Part shown: one piece after another, positions 7,292 through 16,484 of the stretch | How the letters are laid out: each line of letters begins with the position of its first letter | Numbering within the stretch: position 1 is the stretch's first letter | NCBI GenBank assembly: GCA_045545175.1 | Contig: JAZQAK010000047.1 | Coordinates: forward strand, 1-64,000 | DNA: 64,000 bases | Direction: 5' to 3' | Source: RGIG6165 sp045545175 | GTDB lineage: Bacteria; Bacillota; Clostridia; Oscillospirales; Feifaniaceae | Notes under the pieces: model-generated | Seen by the model: only the letters and a program-made list of their open reading frames with translations | Database searches by the model: none | What the model was told of the DNA's origin: nothing | Program-made: the position numbers and the translations under genes

Positions 7292-8591
7292 AAAAGACAG
7301 ATCAAGACTATTTTTTATACTCTCGGTTATCGGAATATTTGTGGTTATGCTTGTATGTAATTTGCTTACCGACAAGTGTGCTGATGATTACGGATACAGT
7401 ATAAATTTTGCCACAAAGGAAAGACTCACAAATTTCTTTGAACTGTTTCCGTCTATGGCTGCTCATTCTATTAAGATGAACGGACGTCTTATAGCACATT
7501 TCTTCGTTCAACTGTTCTTGCTATTACCTGCATGGATATTTAAAATTTTAAATTCTGTTGTTTTTGTTTTACAGATATTTCTTATATACAGAATTTCCGA
7601 AGTCAAGAATTACAAACCATTACTCCTTTTGGGGATTTTTGGTTCAATATGGCTTTTTGAACCTGCATTCGGACAGGTAAATCTGTGGCTTGACGGTTCC
7701 TGCAATTATCTGTGGGCAATTACGGCGGGACTTATTTTTCTGTATCCGTACGTCAATAAATTTCTTTACGATAAAAAAATTAACGGTCTTGTTTCAAAAA
7801 TACTGTTTGTTGCTTTTGGTTTTGTTGCGGGTGCATTTCTTGAAAATGCATCGGCTGCCGTAATATTTACGGCATTTCTTATGATAATTGCAATTCGTGT
7901 TATAAATCGCTCGAAAGTTGATTTGTATTATTTGTTTGCCTTGCTCAGCGCAGTAGCAGGCTACGTTTTTATGATGTCAGCACCTGCAGAACGTGTAAAT
8001 AAAGCGGCAGAGTTTTCTTTTGGAGTTCTTCGTGAGAATTTCATTACTGCACTTGAGATGATGTATTCGTTTGCACCTTTGGTTGTTGCTTTTGCGGTAT
8101 TTCTTACTATTGCGTTATGCATACGAAAGGAAAATAAGCGAATAATATTATCTGTAATTATGTTTATTGGTGCACTGTGTGCAAATTTTATAATGACAGT
8201 GGCAAGTTACTATCCGGAGAGATGTGCCTTCTGTGTAGTCGTTCTTCTGGTTGTTGCTGATGCAATACTTTTAAACGTTTTGATTGACAACGATTATAAG
8301 GTGTTTTCATATGCTTTGATATCGTGTGTAATTGTATACTCGTGTTACTTTGGAATAATAGGTGTCAACGACATTTACAATACACATAAACAGATAAAAG
8401 CTAATGAGAGTTATATATACGAATGTAAAGAACGGGGGATAGATGACGTTTATCTTAATATGGTCTATCCGAAAACAAAATACAGTGCAGCAAAGGATTT
8501 AAAATATCTTGATACCGAAAATCCGGATATATGGCCGAACAACACTATGGCTAAATATTACGGCGTCAATTCGATAATTTGCATTAAATAG
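7284..8591 (+). CDS. Polytopic membrane protein, DUF6056-like, probable sugar transferase
   Basis: 435 aa with about eleven hydrophobic helices. The CADDYGYSINF segment after the first helix and the FGQVNLWLDGSCNYLWA segment resemble DUF6056 proteins, which look like GT-C-type transferases (acidic residues after helix 1). By position it is the third member of the cassette, the one that would transfer the lipid-linked sugar to an extracellular acceptor such as teichoic acid or polysaccharide. The acceptor is unknown. AAAGGAAA precedes the ATG. Confidence 0.7.
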   Translation: MIKKDRSRLFFILSVIGIFVVMLVCNLLTDKCADDYGYSINFATKERLTNFFELFPSMAAHSIKMNGRLIAHFFVQLFLLLPAWIFKILNSVVFVLQIFLIYRISEVKNYKPLLLLGIFGSIWLFEPAFGQVNLWLDGSCNYLWAITAGLIFLYPYVNKFLYDKKINGLVSKILFVAFGFVAGAFLENASAAVIFTAFLMIIAIRVINRSKVDLYYLFALLSAVAGYVFMMSAPAERVNKAAEFSFGVLRENFITALEMMYSFAPLVVAFAVFLTIALCIRKENKRIILSVIMFIGALCANFIMTVASYYPERCAFCVVVLLVVADAILLNVLIDNDYKVFSYALISCVIVYSCYFGIIGVNDIYNTHKQIKANESYIYECKERGIDDVYLNMVYPKTKYSAAKDLKYLDTENPDIWPNNTMAKYYGVNSIICIK

Positions 8592-8597
8592 CGTAAT

Positions 8598-8626
8598 TTG
8601 ACTTTTGTGTCAATATATGCTAAATT
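8598..8626 (+). promoter_or_regulatory. Promoter of rubrerythrin with overlapping inverted repeat
   Basis: TTGACT (8598-8603), 17 bp, TAAATT (8621-8626). The -35 is part of an inverted repeat TTGAC-N6-GTCAA (8598-8613), a possible operator for an oxidative stress or other repressor. Confidence 0.65.
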
Positions 8627-8657
8627 ATATGTATAAATTTGTAAAGGAGAATGTTTT

Positions 8658-9194
8658 ATGGATTTAAAAGGTACAAAAACAGAACAGAATCTGCGTGCAG
8701 CATTTGCAGGCGAATCTGAAGCAAGAAATAAATACACGTATTTTGCATCAAAAGCAAAGAAGGACGGCTACGTTCAGATAGCAAAGATATTTGAAGAAAC
8801 AGCCGATAATGAGAAGGAACATGCAAAACTCTGGTTCAAGATTCTTGAGGGCGGAATCGGCGATACACTCAGCAACTTGAAATCTGCCGCTTCAGGTGAG
8901 AATTACGAATGGACAGATATGTATCTCACTTTTGCCAAAGAAGCAAGAGAAGAAGGTTTTGAAGAGATTGCAGCACTTATGGACGGTGTGGCAAAGGTTG
9001 AAAAAGAACATGAGGAAAGATATCGCAAGCTTATAGAGAATATTGAAGGCGGTCTCGTATTCTCAAGAGATGAAGATGTTATCTGGCAGTGTCTTAACTG
9101 CGGTCACATCGTAATCGGTAAGAAAGCACCTGAAGTATGTCCCGTATGTGCACATCCGCAGAGCTATTTCCAGATTAAAAACGATAATTATTAA
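8658..9194 (+). CDS. rbr: Rubrerythrin
   Basis: 178-aa non-heme iron peroxidase of anaerobes that reduces hydrogen peroxide in the cytosol. N-terminal ferritin-like four-helix domain with diiron ligands (AGESEARNKY; EETADNEKEHA; EEGFEEIAALM; VEKEHEERY) and a C-terminal rubredoxin domain with two CxxC knuckles (CLNCG near residue 146 and CPVC near 162). AAGGAG stands before the ATG. Monocistronic between its own promoter and terminator. Confidence 0.97.
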   Translation: MDLKGTKTEQNLRAAFAGESEARNKYTYFASKAKKDGYVQIAKIFEETADNEKEHAKLWFKILEGGIGDTLSNLKSAASGENYEWTDMYLTFAKEAREEGFEEIAALMDGVAKVEKEHEERYRKLIENIEGGLVFSRDEDVIWQCLNCGHIVIGKKAPEVCPVCAHPQSYFQIKNDNY

Positions 9195-9195
9195 G

Positions 9196-9223
9196 AAAAA
9201 GGCAGTCGGATGACTGCCTTTTT
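9196..9223. terminator. Terminator of rubrerythrin
   Basis: GGCAGTC-ggat-GACTGCC flanked by A's and T's, so it can also serve the convergent DUF4363 gene. Confidence 0.85.
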
Positions 9224-9581
9224 AAAATATATTTCCTAAAATAAATCTTTCGCTTTCCTTTAAGTGTTCCAGCGATGATAACAGTGTTTTCATTTCTGTT
9301 TTATAGTGAACAAAATCTTCATTTTCAAGGAAAGCCTTTGCACGAACAAAAGTCAGTCGGAGTTCGTCAATTTCATTATGATAAACAACGGCACACATAT
9401 ACGAATGATTCTTTTTGAATATTTCGTGTGCACGTTCCAGTGCCTCTTTATCGTTTGTGTTTAATGATAATATAACTTTTTCTTTTATATCGTTACTTAC
9501 GTTTTTTATTGCATACAGATTTATTACCGATGCAGTAATAATAATCAGTATTACAACCGCTGAAATATATGCTCTTTTCAC
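9222..9581 (-). CDS. DUF4363-like membrane-anchored protein
   Basis: 119-aa protein with one N-terminal membrane helix (about residues 4-25) and a helical extracytoplasmic part containing HxxIDELRLTFVRAKAFLE, as in DUF4363 proteins. Function unknown. It overlaps the end of the DUF421 gene by 4 bp, a pairing commonly seen in Firmicutes, so the two proteins probably act together at the membrane. Confidence 0.72.
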   Translation of the reverse strand: MKRAYISAVVILIIITASVINLYAIKNVSNDIKEKVILSLNTNDKEALERAHEIFKKNHSYMCAVVYHNEIDELRLTFVRAKAFLENEDFVHYKTEMKTLLSSLEHLKESERFILGNIF

Positions 9582-10195
9582 TTGTTCTCCTTTTTAATGC
9601 AGACTTTGTTGCCGCCGAAATCAACGGCATACAAAACTATATCTTTGATATTCTTTGGCAGTTTTTCATTACCTATAAAATCAATTGCACTTTTATCAGC
9701 GACTCCGTTTTTTATAAGTGGAATTTCAAAACCGTCCTTTTCCGTATATGACGACTGTTTGCTGATAAAATTCATATTTCCGTTACTCTCGATTATCATA
9801 TATTGAATATCTTTTATATGAGTTATGTCGTGCGAACGCATTTCTTCATAGAGGTCGTCAATGGATATTCTCATATTAACAAGTGCGTTTGAATCCAACT
9901 TTCCGTCATTTATGATAATAACGGGTTTTCCGCTAAATATGTTTTGAAATTTAATACTTTTAGTTGAAACGGCAGAAACTATAACTTCGAGTGACGTTAC
10001 CGCAAGGATGGATATAATTCCGTAAATCAGCGGAATATCTGATGATTGCATAGGGACGGTGGCAAGATCGCTCAGTATCATTGCCACAACAAGTTCACTT
10101 GCCTGAAGTTGTGCTATCTGACGTTTTCCCATAAAACGCAGAGCAGCCACTACTAAAAAGTACAAAATTGCAGTTCTGATTAAAATTACGGACAA
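9578..10195 (-). CDS. DUF421 (YetF-like) membrane protein
   Basis: 205-aa protein with three N-terminal membrane helices and a cytosolic DUF421 domain. Signature segments: LRFMGKRQIAQLQASELVVAMILSDLATVP, then KPVIIINDGKLD and the MRISIDDLYEEMR segment. The start is a TTG at 10195 with GAGGTGA 5 bp ahead; there is no upstream ATG. The 3' end overlaps the DUF4363 gene. Related to B. subtilis YetF, associated with spore germinant systems and membrane stress; the function here is unknown. Confidence 0.85.
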   Translation of the reverse strand: MSVILIRTAILYFLVVAALRFMGKRQIAQLQASELVVAMILSDLATVPMQSSDIPLIYGIISILAVTSLEVIVSAVSTKSIKFQNIFSGKPVIIINDGKLDSNALVNMRISIDDLYEEMRSHDITHIKDIQYMIIESNGNMNFISKQSSYTEKDGFEIPLIKNGVADKSAIDFIGNEKLPKNIKDIVLYAVDFGGNKVCIKKENK

Positions 10196-10254
10196 AAAAT
10201 CACCTCGTACATATTTTGTCCATAAAACAGTTATAATATAATTTAAAATAATGC

Positions 10255-10283
10255 TTGCATTTTCTCTTTAAGTGTGATATGCT
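10255..10283 (+). promoter_or_regulatory. Promoter of rplS operon
   Basis: TTGCAT-17-TATGCT; predicted start near 10290. Confidence 0.7.
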
Positions 10284-10289
10284 ATTCAA

Positions 10290-10357
10290 GCATTATTACG
10301 GACAGTCCTCTGCAAGCTCGTGCATGAATGTCTATGAACACTAAGGAGGAAACCCCT
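10290..10357 (+). ncRNA. Leader RNA of rplS, L19-leader-like
   Basis: The 68-nt leader carries the words GGACAGTCCTCTGCAA and ATGAATGTCTATGAACA before AAGGAGG. This pattern resembles the L19 autoregulatory leader known from low-GC Firmicutes, in which ribosomal protein L19 represses its own synthesis. The resemblance is from memory of the motif. Confidence 0.5.
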
Positions 10358-10699
10358 ATGGATCTTATTAGAGCACTTACAGAAGACGGACTTAAGAAGG
10401 ACGTTCCCGAATTCAACGTCGGTGATACTGTTAAAGTTTACGTCAAAGTCAAAGAAGGAAACAGAGAAAGAGCACAGCTTTTCGAAGGTACTGTAATTTC
10501 ACGCAAGGGTGGCGGTATCGCTGAGACATTCACAGTAAGAAGAGTTTCTTACGGTGTAGGTGTTGAGAGAACTTTCCCGATAAACTCTCCCAACATTGAA
10601 AAACTTGAAGTTTCCAGAAGAGGTAAAGTTCGCAGAAGCAAGCTTTATTACCTCAGAGACAGAGTCGGTAAGGCAGCAAAAGTCAAAGAACGCATATAA
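10358..10699 (+). CDS. rplS: 50S ribosomal protein L19
   Basis: 113-aa ribosomal protein with the complete family pattern (PEFNVGDTVKVYVKVKEGNRERAQ; FEGTVISRKGGGI; ETFTVRRVSYGVGVER; SPNIEKLEVSRRGKVRRSKLYYLRDRVGKAAKVKE). ATG 10358 with AAGGAGG is right; an upstream in-frame start at 10328 would lie within the leader. It heads a cluster that continues past a terminator into lepB. Confidence 0.97.
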   Translation: MDLIRALTEDGLKKDVPEFNVGDTVKVYVKVKEGNRERAQLFEGTVISRKGGGIAETFTVRRVSYGVGVERTFPINSPNIEKLEVSRRGKVRRSKLYYLRDRVGKAAKVKERI

Positions 10700-10703
10700 T
10701 GGC

Positions 10704-10728
10704 AAGGGGAGAAAAACTCCCCTTTTTT
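10704..10728 (+). terminator. Terminator between rplS and lepB
   Basis: AAGGGGAG-aaaaa-CTCCCCTT followed by T's. lepB starts only 21 bp later without a clear promoter, so it probably depends on read-through. Confidence 0.75.
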
Positions 10729-10748
10729 GCTATTCGGAGGTATTTTCT

Positions 10749-11288
10749 ATGGATGAAATGAGAACTAAAACTAAAAATTTATTTGAAATATTTGAATCTG
10801 TGATATGTGCACTTGTAGCAGTGATTTTACTGCTTACGTTTGCCTTTCGTGTTGTTACGGTCAGCGGTAGTTCTATGGAACCCACACTTTCAAATATGGA
10901 TAAAGTTGTGATTTCACATTTGTTCTACAAACCAAAAACGGGTGACGTTATAGTTCTCGATTCGGATATTTACCCCGAAACACTTATCAAACGACTTATA
11001 GCGACCGAAGGTCAGACTGTGGATATTTCTGCTGAGGACGGCAGTGTTACTGTTGACGGTGTTAAACTTGATGAGCCTTATATTATGGAGGCTATAAACA
11101 GAGACCATCTCGGTACGTGGGAATATCCCGTAATTGTCCCTCCCGGAAAAGTGTTTGTTATGGGGGATAACAGAAATAAAAGTACAGACAGCAGATTTTC
11201 TATGGTTGGTATGGTTGACGAAAGATACATTATCGGAAAGGTATATTTAAGAATCTGGCCGATAACAGATTTTAAGGTGGTTAAATGA
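10749..11288 (+). CDS. lepB: Signal peptidase I
   Basis: 179-aa membrane protease that removes Sec/Tat signal peptides. One N-terminal helix (about 14-35), then catalytic Ser42 in SGSSMEPT, general base Lys81 in TLIKRLIA, and box E MGDNRNKSTDSR. GGAGG precedes ATG 10749; in-frame starts further up lie inside rplS. It ends in ATGA overlapping ylqF. Confidence 0.95.
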   Translation: MDEMRTKTKNLFEIFESVICALVAVILLLTFAFRVVTVSGSSMEPTLSNMDKVVISHLFYKPKTGDVIVLDSDIYPETLIKRLIATEGQTVDISAEDGSVTVDGVKLDEPYIMEAINRDHLGTWEYPVIVPPGKVFVMGDNRNKSTDSRFSMVGMVDERYIIGKVYLRIWPITDFKVVK

Positions 11289-12178
11289 GAGAACGTTATA
11301 TTCCCGATGATGAACAGATTGCAGTAGGCATAAACATTCAGTGGTTCCCGGGTCATATGGCAAAAACAAGAAGGATTATCAGCGAACATCTCAAAGAGGT
11401 GGATATCGTTGCCGAGGTTGTTGATGCCAGAATACCCGTATCAAGCCGAAATCCTGTTTTAAACGAACTTCTTGAGGGTAAAAAAAGAATAATCTTGTTA
11501 AATAAATCCGATCTCTCTGATGACAAAATTAACCGTATGTGGCAGGAGCATTTTGCATCTATGGATATACCCGCTATATTGCTTTCGTGTGATACGGGAA
11601 AAGGTATAAAAGAGTTTACGGACAAAGTTCGCTTTATGCTCAAAGATAAGCTTCAAAGAGATGCTTTGCGAGGTATGAAAAAGAGCCTCAGAGTTATGAT
11701 TGTAGGCGTTCCGAACGTTGGTAAATCTACGTTTATTAACAGAATTGCAGGCGAAAAAAAGGCAAAGACCGAAGACCGTCCGGGTGTTACAAGAAACAAG
11801 CAGTGGATAAGATTGTCTGACGGTATAGATTTGCTTGATACCCCCGGTATATTATGGCCTAAGTTTGAAGATCAGCAGGTTGCTCTGAATTTAGCGTTTA
11901 CAGGCGCAATCAAGGATGATATTTACGATTATGAAGCAGTTGCATCCTCTCTTTGTAAAGTGCTTGCAGAAAGTTATCCTCAGCAGTTCTGCTCACGTTA
12001 TAAAATTGACACTCCCGATATGATTCTTGATACTGACGAGCCGCTTGCGGTAATAGGTAAAAAACGCGGTTTTCTTATCAGCGGCGGTGAAATAGATACT
12101 GAACGTGCCGCACGTATGATTCTTGATGAATTCAGAGGTGGCAAAATCGGTAAAATCACTCTGGAAAGGCCTGAGTAA
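11285..12178 (+). CDS. ylqF: Ribosome biogenesis GTPase YlqF (RbgA)
   Basis: 297-aa circularly permuted GTPase needed for late 50S assembly. NIQWFPGHMAKT near the N-terminus and motif order G4 (LLNKSDL) before G1 (GVPNVGKST) and G3 (DTPG) identify it. Its C-terminal helical domain contacts rRNA. Translation is coupled to lepB by a 4-bp overlap, and rnhB starts at the next base after its stop. Confidence 0.95.
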   Translation: MRERYIPDDEQIAVGINIQWFPGHMAKTRRIISEHLKEVDIVAEVVDARIPVSSRNPVLNELLEGKKRIILLNKSDLSDDKINRMWQEHFASMDIPAILLSCDTGKGIKEFTDKVRFMLKDKLQRDALRGMKKSLRVMIVGVPNVGKSTFINRIAGEKKAKTEDRPGVTRNKQWIRLSDGIDLLDTPGILWPKFEDQQVALNLAFTGAIKDDIYDYEAVASSLCKVLAESYPQQFCSRYKIDTPDMILDTDEPLAVIGKKRGFLISGGEIDTERAARMILDEFRGGKIGKITLERPE

Positions 12179-12793
12179 ATGGAAAAGATTGATTTGTTTG
12201 CGGCTGATAATATGCTGCGTGATGAAAATATTAATTTAATTTGCGGCGTCGATGAGGCGGGAAGAGGCCCTTTGGCCGGTCCCGTCTGTGTCGCCGCTGT
12301 TATTTTTTCACCCGATACCGTGATTGAGGGTATAAACGACAGTAAAAAACTGACAGAAAAAAAGAGGGAAGTGCTTTTCGATGAAATTAAAGAAAAGGCG
12401 CTTGCATATAGCATTTGTATGGTCGACGAAAAGACGATTGATGAAATCAACATTTTAAATGCAACATTGAAGGGTATGAAAGAGTCGGTTGACAAGCTTA
12501 GCATAAAACCCGACCTTACACTTGTTGACGGAAATAAAATCCCCGATGGGATGAAGAATGCCAAATTTGTTATTTCCGGTGATGCGAAGCAGGCTTGTAT
12601 TGCTGCGGCATCCATACTTGCGAAAGTGACGCGTGACAGATATATAGTTGATATGGCAGAAAAGTATCCGCAATATGCTTTTGAAAAGCATAAAGGATAT
12701 GGGACAAAACTCCACTATGAAATGCTTGAAAAGTACGGGCCTTGCGAGATACACCGTAAGACTTTTTTGAAGAAATTTTATGACCACTTATGA
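12179..12793 (+). CDS. rnhB: Ribonuclease HII
   Basis: 204-aa endonuclease that cleaves RNA in RNA-DNA hybrids and at misincorporated ribonucleotides. Hallmarks: CGVDEAGRGPLAGPV with the first catalytic Asp-Glu pair, INDSKKLTEKKRE, VDGNKIP and AASILAKVTRDRYI. It starts immediately at the ylqF stop and its last 14 bp overlap yraN. Confidence 0.96.
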   Translation: MEKIDLFAADNMLRDENINLICGVDEAGRGPLAGPVCVAAVIFSPDTVIEGINDSKKLTEKKREVLFDEIKEKALAYSICMVDEKTIDEINILNATLKGMKESVDKLSIKPDLTLVDGNKIPDGMKNAKFVISGDAKQACIAAASILAKVTRDRYIVDMAEKYPQYAFEKHKGYGTKLHYEMLEKYGPCEIHRKTFLKKFYDHL

Positions 12794-13148
12794 TATTGGT
12801 GTATTTGGCGAAGAACAGGCGGCCAAATACCTGAAGAAAAGTAAATATAAAATTGTTACGAGAAATTTTAAAACAATTTTTGGTGAAGTAGACATTATTG
12901 CGAGAAATAAAAAAGAAATTGTTTTTGTTGAAGTAAAAACCAGGTCATCCAAGTCGTTTGCAACACCTGCTGAGTTTGTTGATAACGAAAAAATTTCCAG
13001 AATTACACGTGTAGCAGAGTTTTTTATAAAGCATTATAAATGTCAATTATCCCCGAGAATCGACGTAATTGAGGTATATATTTCTATAACCGGCGATAAA
13101 TATACGGTTGAGAGAATAAATCATCTTGAAAACGTTTCTGTGGAGTGA
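12780..13148 (+). CDS. yraN: UPF0102 (YraN) endonuclease-like protein
   Basis: 122-aa protein of the YraN family with a PD-(D/E)XK-like core: GEEQAAKYLKKS, GEVDIIARNKKEIVFVEVKTRSS and FATPAEFVDNEKISRI. Function in bacteria is unsettled; it commonly follows rnhB, as here. Overlaps both neighbours. Confidence 0.92.
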   Translation: MTTYDIGVFGEEQAAKYLKKSKYKIVTRNFKTIFGEVDIIARNKKEIVFVEVKTRSSKSFATPAEFVDNEKISRITRVAEFFIKHYKCQLSPRIDVIEVYISITGDKYTVERINHLENVSVE

Positions 13149-14026
13149 TATTTATAAGATTATTTGATTTTCATTGCGATACGTTGTCCAAATTTGCAAA
13201 ATATGATACTGACACAAATCAGTATGAATTTTCTGACAGTTCTTGTTTTGAAGAATATACACAGGTTTTTGCGGTATACGTTTCATCAAATGATAAGTTT
13301 CCTGAATTATCTGCAAACAAGCAACTCAAGATTTATGAAAAACTTAAGAGTGACTTCGAAAATAACGTCGGAAGAAGAGCGATATTATCCGTTGAAAATG
13401 CGAGTGCCTTCGGCAAGAATTACCGCAATATAGATGATTTTATTTCTAAGGGACTGAGCATTCTCAGTCTTACTCACAACGGTGATAACGAGTACGCCTG
13501 CGGTGCTTTGACAAAAATGGATACGGGGCTCACGCAAAAAGGAAAAGAACTTATCTCGTACGCAGAACAAAATGCAGTTGCAATAGACGTTTCACATCTT
13601 TCTTTTAACAGCATTTATGACGTACTTAGAATTGCAAAAAATCCCGTATGTGCAACACATTCAAATTCATATGACGTTTGCAGTAACAGACGAAATATTA
13701 CGGATGATATGTTTAAAGAGATAATCGCTATGGACGGTATAGTCGGAATCAATGTGTATCCTGATTTTTTGGGTAAATGTGCTGACAGTAACGACGTGGT
13801 TAAACACATTTTGCATTTTATGCAACTTGGCGGTGATGCGAATTTGGCATTCGGTTGTGATTTTGATGGTATAAATGAAACACCTTTCGACATAAAAACA
13901 GTGTCGGATTTGCAAATAATATATAAAAAACTTGAAAATTTGAAAATAGACTTGAAAACGATAGATGATATTTATTATAATAACGCTATTAAATATATAA
14001 ATAAATTTCGTTATTGGAGGAACTGA
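13145..14026 (+). CDS. Membrane dipeptidase-like enzyme, peptidase M19
   Basis: 293-aa zinc dipeptidase of the renal dipeptidase family. The metal-binding motif FHCDT at residues 9-13, DVSHLS, ATHSNS, NRRNITDDM and GCDFDG are present. It would hydrolyse dipeptides in the cytosol (no signal peptide). GTG start at 13145 overlaps the yraN stop by 4 bp; GGAG lies too close to be certain of spacing, but no ATG fits. Confidence 0.85.
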   Translation: MIFIRLFDFHCDTLSKFAKYDTDTNQYEFSDSSCFEEYTQVFAVYVSSNDKFPELSANKQLKIYEKLKSDFENNVGRRAILSVENASAFGKNYRNIDDFISKGLSILSLTHNGDNEYACGALTKMDTGLTQKGKELISYAEQNAVAIDVSHLSFNSIYDVLRIAKNPVCATHSNSYDVCSNRRNITDDMFKEIIAMDGIVGINVYPDFLGKCADSNDVVKHILHFMQLGGDANLAFGCDFDGINETPFDIKTVSDLQIIYKKLENLKIDLKTIDDIYYNNAIKYINKFRYWRN

Positions 14027-15513
14027 TGAAATATTGCAGTACACGAAACAGCAAAATTGATATATTGAGTGCTGAAGCTATAAAGAACGGTCTTTCATCA
14101 GACGGCGGTTTGTATGTACCTAAATCATTTCCTACTGTTTCAACTGAAGAAATGAAAAATATGCTCGATATGTCATACGTTGACAGAGCAAAAAATATAT
14201 TGTCCAAATATCTTACCGACTTTTCGGATGAAGAACTTGGCTCGTGCGTTAGTAACGCTTATGAAGCAGAAAAATTCGGCGGTGAAAATCCTGTTCCGAC
14301 TGTGAAAATCGGAGACGATTTTTACATCTGTGAACTGTGGCACGGTCCTACCTGTGCATTCAAGGATATGGCACTTCAGATACTGCCGCATCTCTTAAAG
14401 GTTTCCATAGAGAAAACGGGTGAAAAGAGAACGGTTGTTATTCTTGTTGCTACGTCAGGTGATACAGGTAAAGCTGCACTTGAAGGATTTAAGAACGTTG
14501 ACGGTACGAAGATTATTGTTTTCTATCCAGACGGCGGTGTTTCGGATATACAGCGTCTGCAAATGGTCACACAGGAAGGTAATAACGTCAGCGTTGCTGC
14601 TATTGACGGTAATTTTGACAATGCACAGAGCGGTGTGAAAGATATTTTCGGTGACAAAGATTTTGCAAATGAACTTGCTGAAAAAGGTTACGTTTTCTCG
14701 AGTGCAAACTCAATTAACTGGGGAAGACTTGTTCCGCAGATAGTCTACTATTTTTCATCTTATCTCGATATGGTTGTATCAGGCGACGTCGAGCTTGGCG
14801 AAAAAATCAATTTTACCGTTCCTACGGGTAATTTCGGTAATATTCTTGCGGCATACTATGCAAAGCAGATGGGTTTACCCGTTGCTAAACTCATATGTGC
14901 ATCAAACAAGAATAATATTCTTACCGACTTCATAGAAAGCGGTGTATATGACAGAAACCGTGAATTCTATTTGACCGAGTCGCCGTCAATGGATATTCTC
15001 ATTTCAAGCAATCTTGAGCGTCTGCTCTACGAACTTCTTGGTAAGGATGACAGTGCAGTTTCAAAACTGATGACGTCGCTTAAAGAATCTGGAAAATATG
15101 AAATTTCTGATGATGTTCATAATAAACTTCGTGAAAACTTCTACGGTGGCAGCATAGACGATACCAAAACCAAGGAAATCATCAAAAAATATTTTGATAA
15201 GTACGGTTATACTATGGATACACATACGGCAGTTGCAGTCGGCGTTTATGAGGACTATGCTTTAAAGAGCGGTGATAAGACAAAGACTGTTATTATGTCG
15301 ACAGCATCGCCGTTTAAATTCGGAACGTCTGTTTTGGAAGCACTTGGAGACAAAACTGATATTACGGATTGCAGATTGCTTGATATGGTAGAGGCTAAAA
15401 CAGGAATGGATATGCCATCATCCCTGAAAAAACTTGCAACGGCTGAAGTAAGGTTTTCTGACGTGTATGACAAGAATAAAATGAGGGAAGTCGTAACGTC
15501 ATTTTTGAAATAA
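14026..15513 (+). CDS. thrC: Threonine synthase
   Basis: 495-aa PLP enzyme converting O-phosphohomoserine to threonine. N-terminal domain typical of the long-chain form (YCSTRNSK; GLSSDGGLYVPKSFP), PLP lysine in GPTCAFKDMA (Lys113), VATSGDTGKAAL and a PTGNFGNILAAYYAKQMGLP phosphate-binding loop. ATG 14026 overlaps the previous stop by one base with GGAGG correctly spaced; an upstream TTG at 14014 is less likely. Confidence 0.96.
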   Translation: MKYCSTRNSKIDILSAEAIKNGLSSDGGLYVPKSFPTVSTEEMKNMLDMSYVDRAKNILSKYLTDFSDEELGSCVSNAYEAEKFGGENPVPTVKIGDDFYICELWHGPTCAFKDMALQILPHLLKVSIEKTGEKRTVVILVATSGDTGKAALEGFKNVDGTKIIVFYPDGGVSDIQRLQMVTQEGNNVSVAAIDGNFDNAQSGVKDIFGDKDFANELAEKGYVFSSANSINWGRLVPQIVYYFSSYLDMVVSGDVELGEKINFTVPTGNFGNILAAYYAKQMGLPVAKLICASNKNNILTDFIESGVYDRNREFYLTESPSMDILISSNLERLLYELLGKDDSAVSKLMTSLKESGKYEISDDVHNKLRENFYGGSIDDTKTKEIIKKYFDKYGYTMDTHTAVAVGVYEDYALKSGDKTKTVIMSTASPFKFGTSVLEALGDKTDITDCRLLDMVEAKTGMDMPSSLKKLATAEVRFSDVYDKNKMREVVTSFLK

Positions 15514-15516
15514 AAT

Positions 15517-15545
15517 GAAAAAAGACGGTGTTCCCGCCTTTTTTC
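15517..15545. terminator. Terminator after thrC
   Basis: AAAAAAGACGG-tgttc-CCGCCTTTTTT, imperfect but GC-cored and followed by T's in both directions. Confidence 0.7.
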
Positions 15546-15551
15546 ACAGAC

Positions 15552-15719
15552 TTACTTTTCAACAAAAGTATCGCAGCACGTTTCACTTGAGGTACAAGCA
15601 TCATGGGTTCCTACGTGAATACGGGAAGCTGTACACTTGTTTTCTGTGTTGTAGACACATTTTGTTGCAGCGCAGTCAATATCATGGGTGCAACCACAAT
15701 TCTTTTCATTAATCATCAT
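15552..15719 (-). CDS. Small Cys-rich protein, DUF1540-like
   Basis: 55-aa protein with eight cysteines arranged as in DUF1540 (CGCTHDIDCAATKCVYN, then CTASRIHVG, then CTSSETCCDTF). Such small domains probably bind metal; function unknown. ATG 15719 has GAGGTGA six bases ahead, so the longer open frame to 15764 is not used. Confidence 0.8.
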   Translation of the reverse strand: MMINEKNCGCTHDIDCAATKCVYNTENKCTASRIHVGTHDACTSSETCCDTFVEK

Positions 15720-15775
15720 AATCACCTCGTATGTAGTATTGACTGACACAAATAAATTATACAAGGATCTTTAAA

Positions 15776-16471
15776 ATGATTTTTGCAATATCTGACTTGC
15801 ATCTTTCTCTTGCTTGTGATAAGCCGATGGATGTTTTCGGTGTAGATTGGCACAACTACGTCTGCCGTATACGTGAAAACTGGCAGAACATAGTCGGTGT
15901 CGAGGATACGGTCGTAATTCCGGGAGATATATCGTGGGCAATGAAGCTTGAAGATGCACTTGCTGATTTTTCGTTTATAGACAAGCTAAACGGAAAAAAG
16001 ATAATATCCAAAGGTAATCACGATTACTTCTGGGAAACGGCATCAAAAATGAAACGTTTTTTTGATGCAAACGAAATAAAAACAATAGATATTTTACATA
16101 ACAACTCATTTGATATTGACGGCGTTTTGATATGCGGTTCAAAGGGGTATAACGTTGACGACGGTGAATCTGCGGAGCATAACAGGAAAATTCTTGCCCG
16201 TGAATGTGTAAGACTTAAAATTTCACTTGACGATGCTAAAACAAAAAGCGATACGTCGCCGACGGTATTTCTTCATTATCCGCCTGTAGGAGAAACGTTT
16301 GAAATCGATGAAATAACTTCTCTCTTAAAAGAATACGGTGTTAAGAAGTGTTATTACGGACACATCCACGGAAAAGCCATCGAAAATGCTTTTGAAGGAG
16401 AAAAAGACGGTATAATGTACAGATTGATTTCTGCCGACCGTCTTCAATTTAAACCTGTAAAGATAAAATAA
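15776..16471 (+). CDS. Calcineurin-like metallophosphoesterase
   Basis: 231-aa phosphoesterase with the dimetal motifs in order: SDLHLS (D-x-H), PGDISWA (GD), KGNHDYFW (GNHD), LHYPP and YYGHIHGK (GHxH). No membrane segment, so probably cytosolic. Substrate unknown. Its stop is 13 bp before the trigger factor gene, so it may be co-transcribed with the protein quality-control genes that follow. Confidence 0.9.
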   Translation: MIFAISDLHLSLACDKPMDVFGVDWHNYVCRIRENWQNIVGVEDTVVIPGDISWAMKLEDALADFSFIDKLNGKKIISKGNHDYFWETASKMKRFFDANEIKTIDILHNNSFDIDGVLICGSKGYNVDDGESAEHNRKILARECVRLKISLDDAKTKSDTSPTVFLHYPPVGETFEIDEITSLLKEYGVKKCYYGHIHGKAIENAFEGEKDGIMYRLISADRLQFKPVKIK

Positions 16472-16484
16472 AGGAGATATAAAA

